Position numbers and translations under genes: made by a program
Notes under the pieces: model-generated
Told to the model about the DNA's origin: nothing
The model's input: the letters and a program-made list of their open reading frames with translations, nothing else
The model's database searches: none
Shown here: positions 1-5,801 of the stretch, in pieces
Layout of the letters: each line of letters starts with the position of its first letter
Numbering within the stretch: position 1 is the first letter of the stretch
From: JOPF133 sp052144935
GTDB taxonomy: Bacteria > Acidobacteriota > Terriglobia > Bryobacterales > Bryobacteraceae
Length of the DNA: 6,541 nucleotides
Assembly (NCBI GenBank): GCA_052144935.1
Contig: JBKQPR010000332.1
Location: 1-6,541, forward strand
Direction: 5' to 3'

Positions 1-593
1 TCGGGCGTTTCGCAGAATCCGAAATAGCTGCGCCAGCCCCGCATATACGGGGCCCGTTCCTCCATCGTCGTCTCCATGCTGACGCCTTTGGCCCGTCGCG
101 TGATCTCCCGGATTCGTTGCTGGAACCGATCCACGGCCTTCGGCGCAATCACGCGCTTGACTTCCGGACCAGCCGTAAAGCTGAATCCCAGAAACTTCCG
201 CTCCTGCGGTCGTGCCACCGCACTCTTGGCCTCATTCACCTTGAGCTTGAGCTTTTGCGTGATGAATTGCGTGATGCTCTCCATCACCCGTTGCCCCGCC
301 CGCTCGCTGCGAACGTAGACATTGCAGTCGTCCGCGTACCGAACGAAGCGGTGGCCCCGGCGCTCCAGGGGCGCCCCCTGGGCCCGGTCGAGTTCGTCGA
401 GCACGAGGTTACTGAGCAGTGGCGAAAGGGGTCCCCCTTGCGGAGTCCCTTCCACGCTCGGGCTGACCAACCCGTTCTCCATCACCCCGGCATTCAGGAA
501 TGCCCGGATGAGCTTCAGCAGCCGCTTGTCCTCGACCCGTTTGGCAATCTGACCCATCAGTTTGTCGTGATTGGTGAGTTTCGGTGTTGGCAT
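1..593 (-). pseudogene. ltrA: Group II intron reverse transcriptase/maturase, N-terminally truncated; runs off left edge
   Basis: The reading frame stays open from ATG 593 down to position 3 (197 codons) and continues outside the window. Seen: an NHDKLM segment, the RT motif GTPQGGPLSPLLSN (residues 49-62 of this frame), the catalytic YADD (86-89) inside GHRFVRYADDCN, the RT7 motif KFLGF (133-137), and the start of the maturase X/thumb domain with RGWRSYFGF (185-193). These define LtrA-type proteins, which copy group II intron RNA and help it splice. A full protein has about 180 more N-terminal residues carrying RT motifs 0-3. Homology stops abruptly just before NHDK (near 575), where a FFDRVNHD-like segment is expected, and an in-frame TAA lies upstream near 618-620. 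The gene is therefore a 5'-truncated remnant. About four extra residues (near QGAP, 72-75) separate LDELDR from LERRG compared with relatives I recall. No intron RNA domains V/VI are visible because the 3' side is outside. Confidence 0.85.
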
Positions 594-620
594 GTGACTC
601 GATTTGCCTCGATTCTTCCA

Positions 621-638
621 TCGTTAGGATCGTTAGGA
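621..638. repeat. Tandem duplication of a 9-base unit (TCGTTAGGA x2)
   Basis: TCGTTAGGA occurs twice back to back at 621-629 and 630-638. A partial copy, TCGTTAGC, recurs near 822-829. It lies just outside the truncated end of the reverse transcriptase. It could be slippage or debris of a rearrangement; no function is evident. Confidence 0.6.
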
Positions 639-1012
639 GTAATGCTGTGATCCATACTACACCCGTCTCACAAATCGTGTCCTGGAAGAGTTCTTTTTCT
701 GATCCAATCCGTCCGAGTTATATCCAACGAGCAAGAGCAAAAGAGATCGCCGTGACTCGTCATCGCATTGTCCGGGGCTTCCGATCAGCAGGCCCTCCGA
801 ACTGCCTGATATCACGCAATATCGTTAGCTATCGGACCAGTCCGGCGCCGCCGCGGCTTTGCACCGGGAAGCCTTCAACCCACCGGTCCAGTTGCTCATC
901 GGTGAGCGTTCCGCGTCCCTCGCCGCTCCTGTCCATTTCCGGCGCCGGGTGAACCCCGCAGCATTACTGGCCGGCCCTCCCGCGTTTCAAACTCAAATGA
1001 GGCGGTTGGGGT

Positions 1013-1018
1013 TACAAT
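1013..1018 (+). promoter_or_regulatory. Possible -10 element (TACAAT) for the epimerase-like gene
   Basis: TACAAT at 1013-1018 differs from the sigma-70 consensus at one base and lies about 60 bases before the ATG at 1079. No good -35 hexamer is visible at the usual spacing, so this is a weak call. Confidence 0.3.
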
Positions 1019-1067
1019 CGAAGACGGCCAAAGAGCCAAAATGAAAATTCCGGGTAAGACTGCCGGG

Positions 1068-1073
1068 AAGGAG
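1068..1073 (+). promoter_or_regulatory. Ribosome binding site fixing the start at 1079
   Basis: AAGGAG ends five bases before ATG 1079. It is the strongest Shine-Dalgarno in this stretch and supports this start, which keeps the twin-arginine leader in the protein. Confidence 0.75.
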
Positions 1074-1078
1074 CAATC

Positions 1079-1957
1079 ATGACGCGACGACGATTCATCG
1101 CGCGCGCGACGATGCCCTTGCTTTCTGCGTCAGCGCGCGGCATCTCACGTCTCTCGATGGAAGGCTATATCTGGAGCCAGTATTTAACGCGCCAGAAGAA
1201 GACACTGGCCGAGGGAATCGATGAAATCATCCCCATGGCGCGAGCCGCTGGGTTTACTAACATCGAACTGAACCAGTCGTTTTTCGACCCGCAACTGCGG
1301 CCCCGCCTTCGCGATTTGCTCGGCGCCGGGAAGCTCTCCATGCCGACGGTATACGTGGGCGGCGCGATGCATGAGCGCGAAGCTGCGGAGCGAACCATCA
1401 GCCGCGCCCTCGATATCGGGGGGTTTTGCAAATCCTTCGGTTGTCGAGCGGTGGTGAACAATCCAGATCCGAAGAGGCCGGCCGCGCCGAAATCCGACAG
1501 CGAACTCGAGCTGCAGGCCAGCCTGCTGAATCGGATGGGGCGGGATCTCAAGTCAGCCGGATTACAGCTTTTCGTCCACCATCACAGTCCGGAGATGGCC
1601 GATAACGCGCGCGAGTGGCGTCACATTCTGAGAAACACAGATTCAAAACTTGTTGCACTATGCATCGATCTCGACTGGGTTCATCAAGGCGGCCAGGATC
1701 CGCTGGTACTCCTGCAAGAAGCCGGTAGCCGTGCGGCCGAGCTACATTTGAGAAACTCGCGTGACAAGTTGTGGCTCGAAGCGTTTGGCGACGGGGACAT
1801 CGACTATCGGAAGATTTCGGCCTATCTGAACGATCAAAAGCTGAAGCCACTACTGGTAATCGAACTTGCCTACCAGCCCGACACCGTTGTGACGCGGCCT
1901 CTGGTAGACGACCTGCGCCTGAGCCGCCAGTACGCGGCGCGAATCTTCGCTCTTTGA
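1079..1957 (+). CDS. Sugar phosphate isomerase/epimerase-like TIM-barrel protein with Tat-type leader
   Basis: This 292-residue protein belongs to the xylose isomerase-like TIM barrel superfamily (AP endonuclease 2 / COG1082 type). Members use a divalent metal to isomerise or epimerise sugars and related polyols. Seen: barrel strands ending in acidic or histidine residues typical of the metal site, namely IEL (E63), FVHHHSPE (H167-H169, E172), ALCIDLDW (D197, D199) with H202 close by, ELHLRN (E221, H223), GDGDIDY (237-243) and VIELAY (E262). The N-terminus reads TRRRFI (2-7) followed by a short weakly hydrophobic stretch. This fits the twin-arginine motif and suggests export in folded form, as for many such proteins in Acidobacteriota and Planctomycetota. 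The leader is short and not strongly hydrophobic, so export is likely but unproven. The start is set by a good AAGGAG. The substrate cannot be told from sequence. The gene appears to stand alone; an IS630 scrap begins about 28 bases after its stop. Confidence 0.87.
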   Translation: MTRRRFIARATMPLLSASARGISRLSMEGYIWSQYLTRQKKTLAEGIDEIIPMARAAGFTNIELNQSFFDPQLRPRLRDLLGAGKLSMPTVYVGGAMHEREAAERTISRALDIGGFCKSFGCRAVVNNPDPKRPAAPKSDSELELQASLLNRMGRDLKSAGLQLFVHHHSPEMADNAREWRHILRNTDSKLVALCIDLDWVHQGGQDPLVLLQEAGSRAAELHLRNSRDKLWLEAFGDGDIDYRKISAYLNDQKLKPLLVIELAYQPDTVVTRPLVDDLRLSRQYAARIFAL

Positions 1958-1985
1958 CCCTCTGGAAGCGATGACGGAACAAGCC

Positions 1986-2157
1986 AACGCGCTCGATGGG
2001 GTTCAGTTCGGGACTGTAGGGTGGCAGAAAGTCCAACGCAAATTCCGCAGCTTGTTGTTCCCGCCCGGCCCGGTGGGCGAGACGGCCTTATGGTCCCGGG
2101 CGTTATCGCTGATGACCACCACCCGCCGCTGCGGATGGCTACCGGGCGGCATTCGCT
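1986..2157 (-). mobile_element. IS630-family transposase remnant (C-terminal DDE part, frameshifted)
   Basis: On the minus strand one frame reads RRVVVISDNARDHKA (about 2130-2085), matching the second catalytic Asp segment of IS630/Tc1-mariner transposases (VLDNARxH). A second frame then reads LDFLPPYSPELNPIERV (about 2036-1986), the block holding the catalytic Glu (GAG at 1994-1992). The two blocks are in different frames, and the Asp-to-Glu distance is 113 bases rather than the roughly 105 of a D34E arrangement. At least one frameshift therefore lies near 2036-2080. The N-terminal helix-turn-helix and first catalytic Asp are missing. At its right end the homology meets an ECF sigma remnant around 2157. 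At its left end it stops just after IERV, 28 bases from the epimerase stop. No terminal inverted repeats are recognisable. It is dead, and the coding matter is a fragment. Confidence 0.8.
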
Positions 2158-2529
2158 GTGAAAACCGCGTACACTTTCTGGCGCTCTGTTCGCAAATCAT
2201 CCGGCCAATTCTGGTGGACCATGCGCGCAGCCGGGGATAGGCCAAGCGCGGCGGCAATGTGGTGCGCGTGCCGCCCGGATGCCGTGCTGTTGGCGGGGCG
2301 GGTCCGCGGGATTGAAGTACTGGCCCTGGACGAGGCACTCGAGTCGCTGTCCAGGATGGATGCCCGCAAAGGCCCCGTGGTGGAGTTGCGTTACTTCGGC
2401 GGATTGAGTGCCGAGGAGGCCGCGGAGGTCATGGGAATCTCGCCGGAAACGGTCAAGGGCGATTGGAAAATGGCCAAGGCGTGGCTGTTTGGCGCGCTGA
2501 CTGGGGAGCAAGATCACATCGGTTCGTAA
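2157..2529 (+). pseudogene. ECF-type RNA polymerase sigma factor remnant (TIGR02999-like)
   Basis: Frame 1 (about 2160-2240) reads ENRVHFLALCSQIIRP followed by ILVDHARSRG, matching the region 2 end of acidobacterial-type ECF-like sigma factors (NRAHFFALAAQ-MRRILVDHARARG). It meets an in-frame TAG at 2238-2240, then continues as AKRGGNVVRV. Around 2270-2278 homology jumps to another frame: DAVLLAG, VLALDEALESL, VVELRYFGGLSAEEAAEVMG, and ISPETVKGDWKMAKAWL, ending at TAA 2527-2529. This second part is sigma region 4, with its helix-turn-helix contacting the -35 element. Roughly the first 90-100 residues of region 2 are absent, cut at the IS630 remnant. Three lesions (5' truncation, stop, frameshift) make it non-functional. 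Such factors usually regulate a linked kinase or stress operon, but no partner gene is visible. The last frame is open from ATG 2158, but its first 40 codons have no sigma homology. Confidence 0.85.
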
Positions 2530-2601
2530 CGGGCGCCAGCCAGCGGTGAAGAACCGCACGACCCTTCGGGCCATCTCGAATCGCCGGTCCCTTCGCTTTG
2601 G

Positions 2602-2607
2602 TAGCCT
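2602..2607 (+). promoter_or_regulatory. Possible -10 element (TAGCCT) just before the reductase start
   Basis: TAGCCT ends eight bases before ATG 2616, and no Shine-Dalgarno sequence is visible upstream of this ATG. That geometry would fit a transcript beginning at or near the start codon. There is no clear -35, so the call is tentative. Confidence 0.25.
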
Positions 2608-2615
2608 GAAATCAA

Positions 2616-3626
2616 ATGCCGTCCGTGAACCGCCAGATCACGCTGGCCCATCGCCCCGTGGGGATGCCCAAGGAGTCCGATTTCCGCCTGGTGGAATCGC
2701 CCATTCCCCGTCCTGGAGCCGGCGAGGCACTCGTCCGTGCGCTGTATCTTTCGCTGGACCCCTACATGCGGGGGCGCATGAATGACGCCGCCTCCTACGC
2801 CCGCCCCGTCGAGCTTGGTGAGGTGATGGTGGGCGGGGTAGTGGGCCGGGTGATCGAATCCAACGATCCGCGCATCGAGCGGGACGACATCGTGGAGGGC
2901 ATGCTGGGATGGCAGGACTACGCCATAGCCCCGGCCAAGTCGCTGCGCAAGATCGACCCGCGGGCCTTCCCCATCACCACGGCGCTCTACGTGCTGGGGA
3001 TGCCCGGCCTGACGGCGTATTTCGGGCTGCTGGACATTTGCCGTCCGGCGCCGGGAGAAACCGTGGTGATTTCGGGAGCGGCCGGTGCGGTCGGCTCGCT
3101 GGTGGGGCAGATCGCCAGGATCAAGCGCTGCCGCGCGGTGGGCATCGCCGGCAGCGACGAAAAGATCCGCTTTCTCACCACCGGGCTGGGCTTCGACGCG
3201 GGAGTCAACTACAAGGAAAGTCCGGACCTCTACAGCCGCCTGAAGGAGGTGTGCCCCAACGGGATCGACGTGTATTTCGATAATGTGGGCGGCGCCATCG
3301 CCGACACCGCGATCCGTTTGATCAACACGCACGCGCGCATCGCCGTGTGCGGGCAGAGTTCCCAGTACAACGCCGAGCAGCCCGAAATGGGGCCGCGCTG
3401 GCTGGGCCGATTGATCGTACGGCAAGCCAAGGTGGAAGGTTTCCTGGTGTCCCAGTTTTCCGGCCGCTGGGAGGAGGGCCTGCGCCAACTGGCTGCCTGG
3501 CTGCGTGAAAACCGCCTCAAGTACCGGGAGGAGATTGTGGAGGGACTGTCCCGCACGCCCGAAGCCTTTCTTGCCATGTTACAGGGACGCCACACCGGCA
3601 AACTCCTGGTCAAGGTGGACGAGTAA
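2616..3626 (+). CDS. NADP-dependent oxidoreductase, CurA/PTGR1-like (MDR superfamily)
   Basis: This 336-residue protein matches COG2130: E. coli CurA (YncB), leukotriene B4 12-hydroxydehydrogenase/prostaglandin reductase 1 and plant double-bond reductases. These zinc-free medium-chain reductases use NADPH to reduce alpha,beta-unsaturated ketones and aldehydes in the cytoplasm. Seen in order: the family signature LSLDPYMRGRM (45-55), GEVMVGGVVGRV (68-79), GMPGLTAYFGLLDI (128-141), the glycine-rich Rossmann turn SGAAGAVGSLVGQIA (153-167), GSDEK (179-183) where relatives contact the NADP 2'-phosphate, YFDNVGG (220-226), CGQSSQYN (245-252), and the C-terminal GRHTGKLLVKV (324-334). The catalytic-zinc ligands of alcohol dehydrogenases are absent, as expected. 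Length is normal and the frame intact. ATG 2616 lacks a clear ribosome binding site, but the family N-terminus fits this start. It follows an ECF sigma pseudogene by 86 bases and has no obvious operon partner. Substrate is unknown; roles in detoxifying reactive carbonyls are typical. Confidence 0.92.
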   Translation: MPSVNRQITLAHRPVGMPKESDFRLVESPIPRPGAGEALVRALYLSLDPYMRGRMNDAASYARPVELGEVMVGGVVGRVIESNDPRIERDDIVEGMLGWQDYAIAPAKSLRKIDPRAFPITTALYVLGMPGLTAYFGLLDICRPAPGETVVISGAAGAVGSLVGQIARIKRCRAVGIAGSDEKIRFLTTGLGFDAGVNYKESPDLYSRLKEVCPNGIDVYFDNVGGAIADTAIRLINTHARIAVCGQSSQYNAEQPEMGPRWLGRLIVRQAKVEGFLVSQFSGRWEEGLRQLAAWLRENRLKYREEIVEGLSRTPEAFLAMLQGRHTGKLLVKVDE

Positions 3627-3634
3627 GCCGTCGC

Positions 3635-4084
3635 TCAAGCGCGGTGCCCTCCGGGCTGCTCCTCCGCCACGTTGCCCTGGTCGTCCACTGTGCCCAGGGG
3701 ATCGGGCGACCTCGTGAGGCTTGTCGTTAAGCGGAGGGAAAATGCCTTCGATGGGGTCCGAAGGAACCAGCCACATGGCCGAGGAAACCCCACCGCCCTG
3801 CTGTCGCGACATTGTAAACGGGCGCTGTATGCATTTGGCCGTAGCGGTGAATCCGGCCAATCCGCTCGAGATCCCTCGGGGCTCCAGGGCAGGTCGAAGT
3901 TGAACACGATGCGCGCAAAGCGGAGGTTGATCCTCCCGTCCTGCGGCCGTGCAAACCAGCACGCGAGGGCCATCCTTCAACTTGAAGCCGCGTCCGGCGC
4001 CGAGTTTCGCGCCGGGGTCGCCACCGCGTAGCGCCACCACGCCTTGGCTCGGATATCTCTCTTCAATGGCGTTGCCAAAGAGGT
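3635..4084 (-). pseudogene. Helicase C-terminal domain remnant (SNF2/DEAD-like superfamily 2), multiply frameshifted
   Basis: Reading the minus strand from high to low coordinates, pieces of one protein appear in changing frames. First come AIEERYPSQGVVALRGGDP and GPRVLVCTAAGRE. After a shift near 3932-3936 comes INLRFARIVFNFDLPWSP. After a shift near 3874-3880 comes DLERIGRIHRYGQ, then MHTAPVYNVATAG. Further on are LNDKPHEVAR and, after another shift near 3705, LGTVDDQGNVAEE, ending at TGA 3637-3635. This order matches the second RecA-like domain of SNF2-type helicases: motif V (T-AAGREGINLQ), the NFDLPWNP block, motif VI (QRIGRIHRYGQ) and a following EIARTLG-VDDQGNVAED segment. The whole ATPase core with Walker A and B is missing. 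It cannot make a functional protein. Relatives occur in DNA-repair and phage-defence clusters, but nothing here shows which. Homology may start slightly above 4084, overlapping the end of the next frame. Confidence 0.8.
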
Positions 4085-4296
4085 CAACGGTGGTTGTGAA
4101 ACACCATGGCGTCGTTCACGCCCTTCACCGCCGCTCGCAACATACCATCGCCCTGGGAGAGCAGCAGGCCTTCCAGGGTGGTCCCGTCGGCGTATCGGAT
4201 CATCATGTAGATCGGCCCTTTATCCACATAGTGCCGCAATTCGTGGATTTGTACCAGGAGATCTGTACCATCTCTGCATCCGCTAACCGGTACCAC
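4084..4296 (-). CDS. Small protein of unknown function, possibly C-terminally truncated
   Basis: This 70-codon frame starts at GTG 4296 and ends at TGA 4086-4084. I do not recognise a named family. The core, with IHELRHYVDKGPIYMMIRY and ADGTTLEGLLLSQGDG followed by MLRAAVKGVNDA, has the pattern of a small beta-rich soluble protein. It resembles, from memory, short hypothetical proteins of Acidobacteriota that continue with a further 15-20 residues. There is no signal peptide or membrane segment. The last residues (VFHNHR) lie where the helicase remnant begins, so the C-terminus may have been replaced by a deletion junction. The start is uncertain: no strong Shine-Dalgarno precedes GTG 4296, and in-frame ATG codons occur only inside the conserved core. 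It lies divergent to selA across about 60 bases. Confidence 0.45.
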   Translation of the reverse strand: MVPVSGCRDGTDLLVQIHELRHYVDKGPIYMMIRYADGTTLEGLLLSQGDGMLRAAVKGVNDAMVFHNHR

Positions 4297-4318
4297 TGAA
4301 GTTAGCTTTCCGTGGCGC

Positions 4319-4348
4319 TTGCGGCTCGGCCCGCCACGCGCGTAACAT
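4319..4348 (+). promoter_or_regulatory. Candidate selA promoter, probably leaderless
   Basis: TTGCGG (4319-4324), an 18-base spacer and TAACAT (4343-4348) form a plausible sigma-70 promoter. TAACAT ends seven bases before GTG 4356, so transcription would begin at about the start codon. No Shine-Dalgarno sequence is present between them, which agrees with a leaderless mRNA. Confidence 0.45.
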
Positions 4349-4355
4349 CGGATGC

Positions 4356-5699
4356 GTGACCGACAACCCCGCTTTGCGCGATCTTCCAGCCGTACACGAA
4401 GTGCTCGGCCGCCTCTCCGGCGCCCTTCTGGCGCGCTTTCCGCGGCGTCTGGTGGTGGCGGAGATCCGCCGCGCCGTGGAAGCGAAGCGGGCGGCCATTC
4501 GGGCGGGCGGGCCCCCCGAAGCTCCGCTGGAAGCTCGCGTGGAAGAGGCTCTCGCCCGGTTGGAACGCCCCTCGCTGCGGCCCGTAATCAACGCCACGGG
4601 CGTGGTGCTGCACACGAATCTGGGGCGGGCTCCGCTCGGCCCGGCTGGGGGGCCCGGCGCCCCCATCGCAGGCTACTCCAACCTGGAGTACGATCTGGCC
4701 GCTGGCCGCCGCGGCAAACGCGACGTGCATGCCGCGGCCCTGCTCGAACGGCTTCTGGGCGCCCCCGCCATCGCCGTCAATAACAACGCCGCGGCGGTCT
4801 TCCTGGCGCTTCACGAACTGGCCGCCGGCGCGGAAGTGGTGGTCTCGCGCGGCGAGCTGATCGAGATCGGCGACGGCTTCCGCATACCCGACATCATGGC
4901 CCACTCCGGCGCGATCCTGCGCGAGGTGGGCACCACCAACCGCACCCGCATCGAGGATTACCGCGACGCGATTACGGACCGCACGCGCCTGCTGCTGCGC
5001 GTCCACCCCAGCAATTTCCGTATCCAGGGCTTCACCGCGCGGCCCACGCTGGGTGAACTGGCGGCTCTCGGCCGCGAGCGCCATGTTCCCGTGTATGAGG
5101 ACCTGGGCAGCGGCTGCGTGGCCGATCTGCGGGCGTTCGGCATTCAGGAACCGCTGGTTCCGGAGAGCCTGGCCGCCGGCGCGGACCTGGTCTCCTTCAG
5201 CGGCGATAAGTTGCTCGGGGGCCCCCAAGCCGGCATACTCGCGGGCCGCGCGGACTTAGTCGCGCGCCTGCGCCGCAATCCCCTGTTCCGCGCGCTGCGG
5301 GTGGATAAGACGATCTACCAGGCGCTCGAAAGCACCTTGCGCCGCCTGCTGCTCGAGCGTTGGGACGAGATTCCCGCGCTGGCCATGATCCGCCAGCCCG
5401 CCGAAACCGTGCGCGCGCGCGCCCAAGCCCTGCTGGCTGGGATTCCCGGCGTGCGCGCCGAAGTGATCGCCGGCCAGTCGGTGATTGGGGGCGGCGCCAC
5501 GCCGGAGCAGTCCATCCCGACGTGGCTGATGGCCGTCGAATGCGCCAGCGCCGGGGACGCCGAGCGCCGCTTGCGCCTGGGCGATCCGCCGGTGGTAGCG
5601 AGGATTGAGAACGAGCGGCTGCTCCTCGATCTGCGCACGGTGTTCCCGGAGGAAGAACCGGCCTTGGCGGCGGCGCTGGCGCGAGAATGCGTGGCGTGA
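4356..5699 (+). CDS. selA: L-seryl-tRNA(Sec) selenium transferase (selenocysteine synthase)
   Basis: SelA is a cytoplasmic PLP enzyme that converts seryl-tRNA(Sec) to selenocysteinyl-tRNA(Sec) using selenophosphate. At 447 residues it is close to the E. coli enzyme (463). Seen: N-terminal tRNA-binding region with RDLPAVHEVL (8-17), INATGVVLHTNLGRAPL (78-94), YSNLEYDLAAGRRGKR (107-122), VNNNAAAVFL (141-150), RGELIEIGDGFRIPD (165-179), EVGTTNRT (190-197), HPSNFRIQGFT (217-227), YEDLGSG (247-253), and the PLP lysine K285 in FSGDKLLGGPQAG (281-293). RALRVDK and a C-terminal LLLDLRTVFPEEE follow. Start is GTG 4356; an ATG at 4352 is in another frame. selB, selD and the tRNA(Sec) gene are not in the window, so selenocysteine insertion depends on genes elsewhere. 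It converges on efp. The frame is intact and the gene looks functional. Confidence 0.96.
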   Translation: MTDNPALRDLPAVHEVLGRLSGALLARFPRRLVVAEIRRAVEAKRAAIRAGGPPEAPLEARVEEALARLERPSLRPVINATGVVLHTNLGRAPLGPAGGPGAPIAGYSNLEYDLAAGRRGKRDVHAAALLERLLGAPAIAVNNNAAAVFLALHELAAGAEVVVSRGELIEIGDGFRIPDIMAHSGAILREVGTTNRTRIEDYRDAITDRTRLLLRVHPSNFRIQGFTARPTLGELAALGRERHVPVYEDLGSGCVADLRAFGIQEPLVPESLAAGADLVSFSGDKLLGGPQAGILAGRADLVARLRRNPLFRALRVDKTIYQALESTLRRLLLERWDEIPALAMIRQPAETVRARAQALLAGIPGVRAEVIAGQSVIGGGATPEQSIPTWLMAVECASAGDAERRLRLGDPPVVARIENERLLLDLRTVFPEEEPALAAALARECVA

Positions 5700-5734
5700 C
5701 AGCGAGGCATTGCCTCAAGCGCGCGGGGACCCTT

Positions 5735-5800
5735 CACCGCGGAGAGACGCGGAGGGGCACCCTCTGGGCCAGGAGGAAGAGCGCGGAGAAAGACGAGGAG
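5735..5800. repeat. GCGGAG-rich intergenic repeat
   Basis: Between the convergent ends of selA and efp, the units CGCGGAGA (5738-5745), CGCGGAGG (5748-5755) and CGCGGAGA (5782-5789) recur inside a purine-rich stretch that ends GACGAGGAG. The layout resembles, from memory, the CACCGCGGAGACGCGGAGG-type intergenic elements common in Acidobacteriota and other environmental bacteria. No reading frame or transposase is associated with it. A short inverted repeat, GAGGC-ATT-GCCTC (5704-5716), lies just before it but lacks a T-run. Confidence 0.55.
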
Positions 5801-5801
5801 A

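Larger units (their letters stand above)
594..1078. other. Gene-poor gap between RT remnant and epimerase gene
   Basis: I see no protein-coding gene that I can support here. The left part (about 600-830) is visibly richer in A and T than the rest of the window and contains a tandem 9-base repeat. It may be the scar of the event that removed the RT N-terminus. The right part is GC-rich and contains only a 35-codon minus-strand frame (829-936) with no recognisable motif. The last 70 bases hold the likely promoter and ribosome binding site of the next gene. Confidence 0.6.

Noticed and set aside
117..650. 177-codon plus-strand open frame
   Set aside because: It lies antisense to the reverse transcriptase, whose motifs (YADD, PQGGPLSP) are unmistakable. 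The plus-strand translation shows no domain.
829..936. 35-codon minus-strand frame with LTDEQLDRWVEG
   Set aside because: It has a helix-like N-terminal part but no recognisable family or clear ribosome binding site, and is too short to support.
1548..2036. 162-codon minus-strand frame starting MDFLPPYSPELNPIERV
   Set aside because: Only its first 17 or so residues are IS630 transposase. The rest runs antisense through the epimerase gene and has no homology, so it is not called as a gene.
2514..3488. 324-codon minus-strand open frame
   Set aside because: It is antisense to the intact CurA-like reductase in GC-rich DNA, is rich in His, Gly and Arg without motifs, and is explained by codon bias of the real gene.
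4296..4356. tRNA(Sec) gene next to selA
   Set aside because: I looked for a long-arm tRNA fold beside selA and saw no acceptor or T-arm pairing.
4302..5228. 308-codon minus-strand open frame
   Set aside because: It is a shadow of selA on the opposite strand, low in recognisable structure. The selA motifs settle the coding strand.
5704..5716. Short hairpin GAGGC-ATT-GCCTC after the selA stop as a terminator
   Set aside because: A five-base stem with no T-run is too weak to call an intrinsic terminator.
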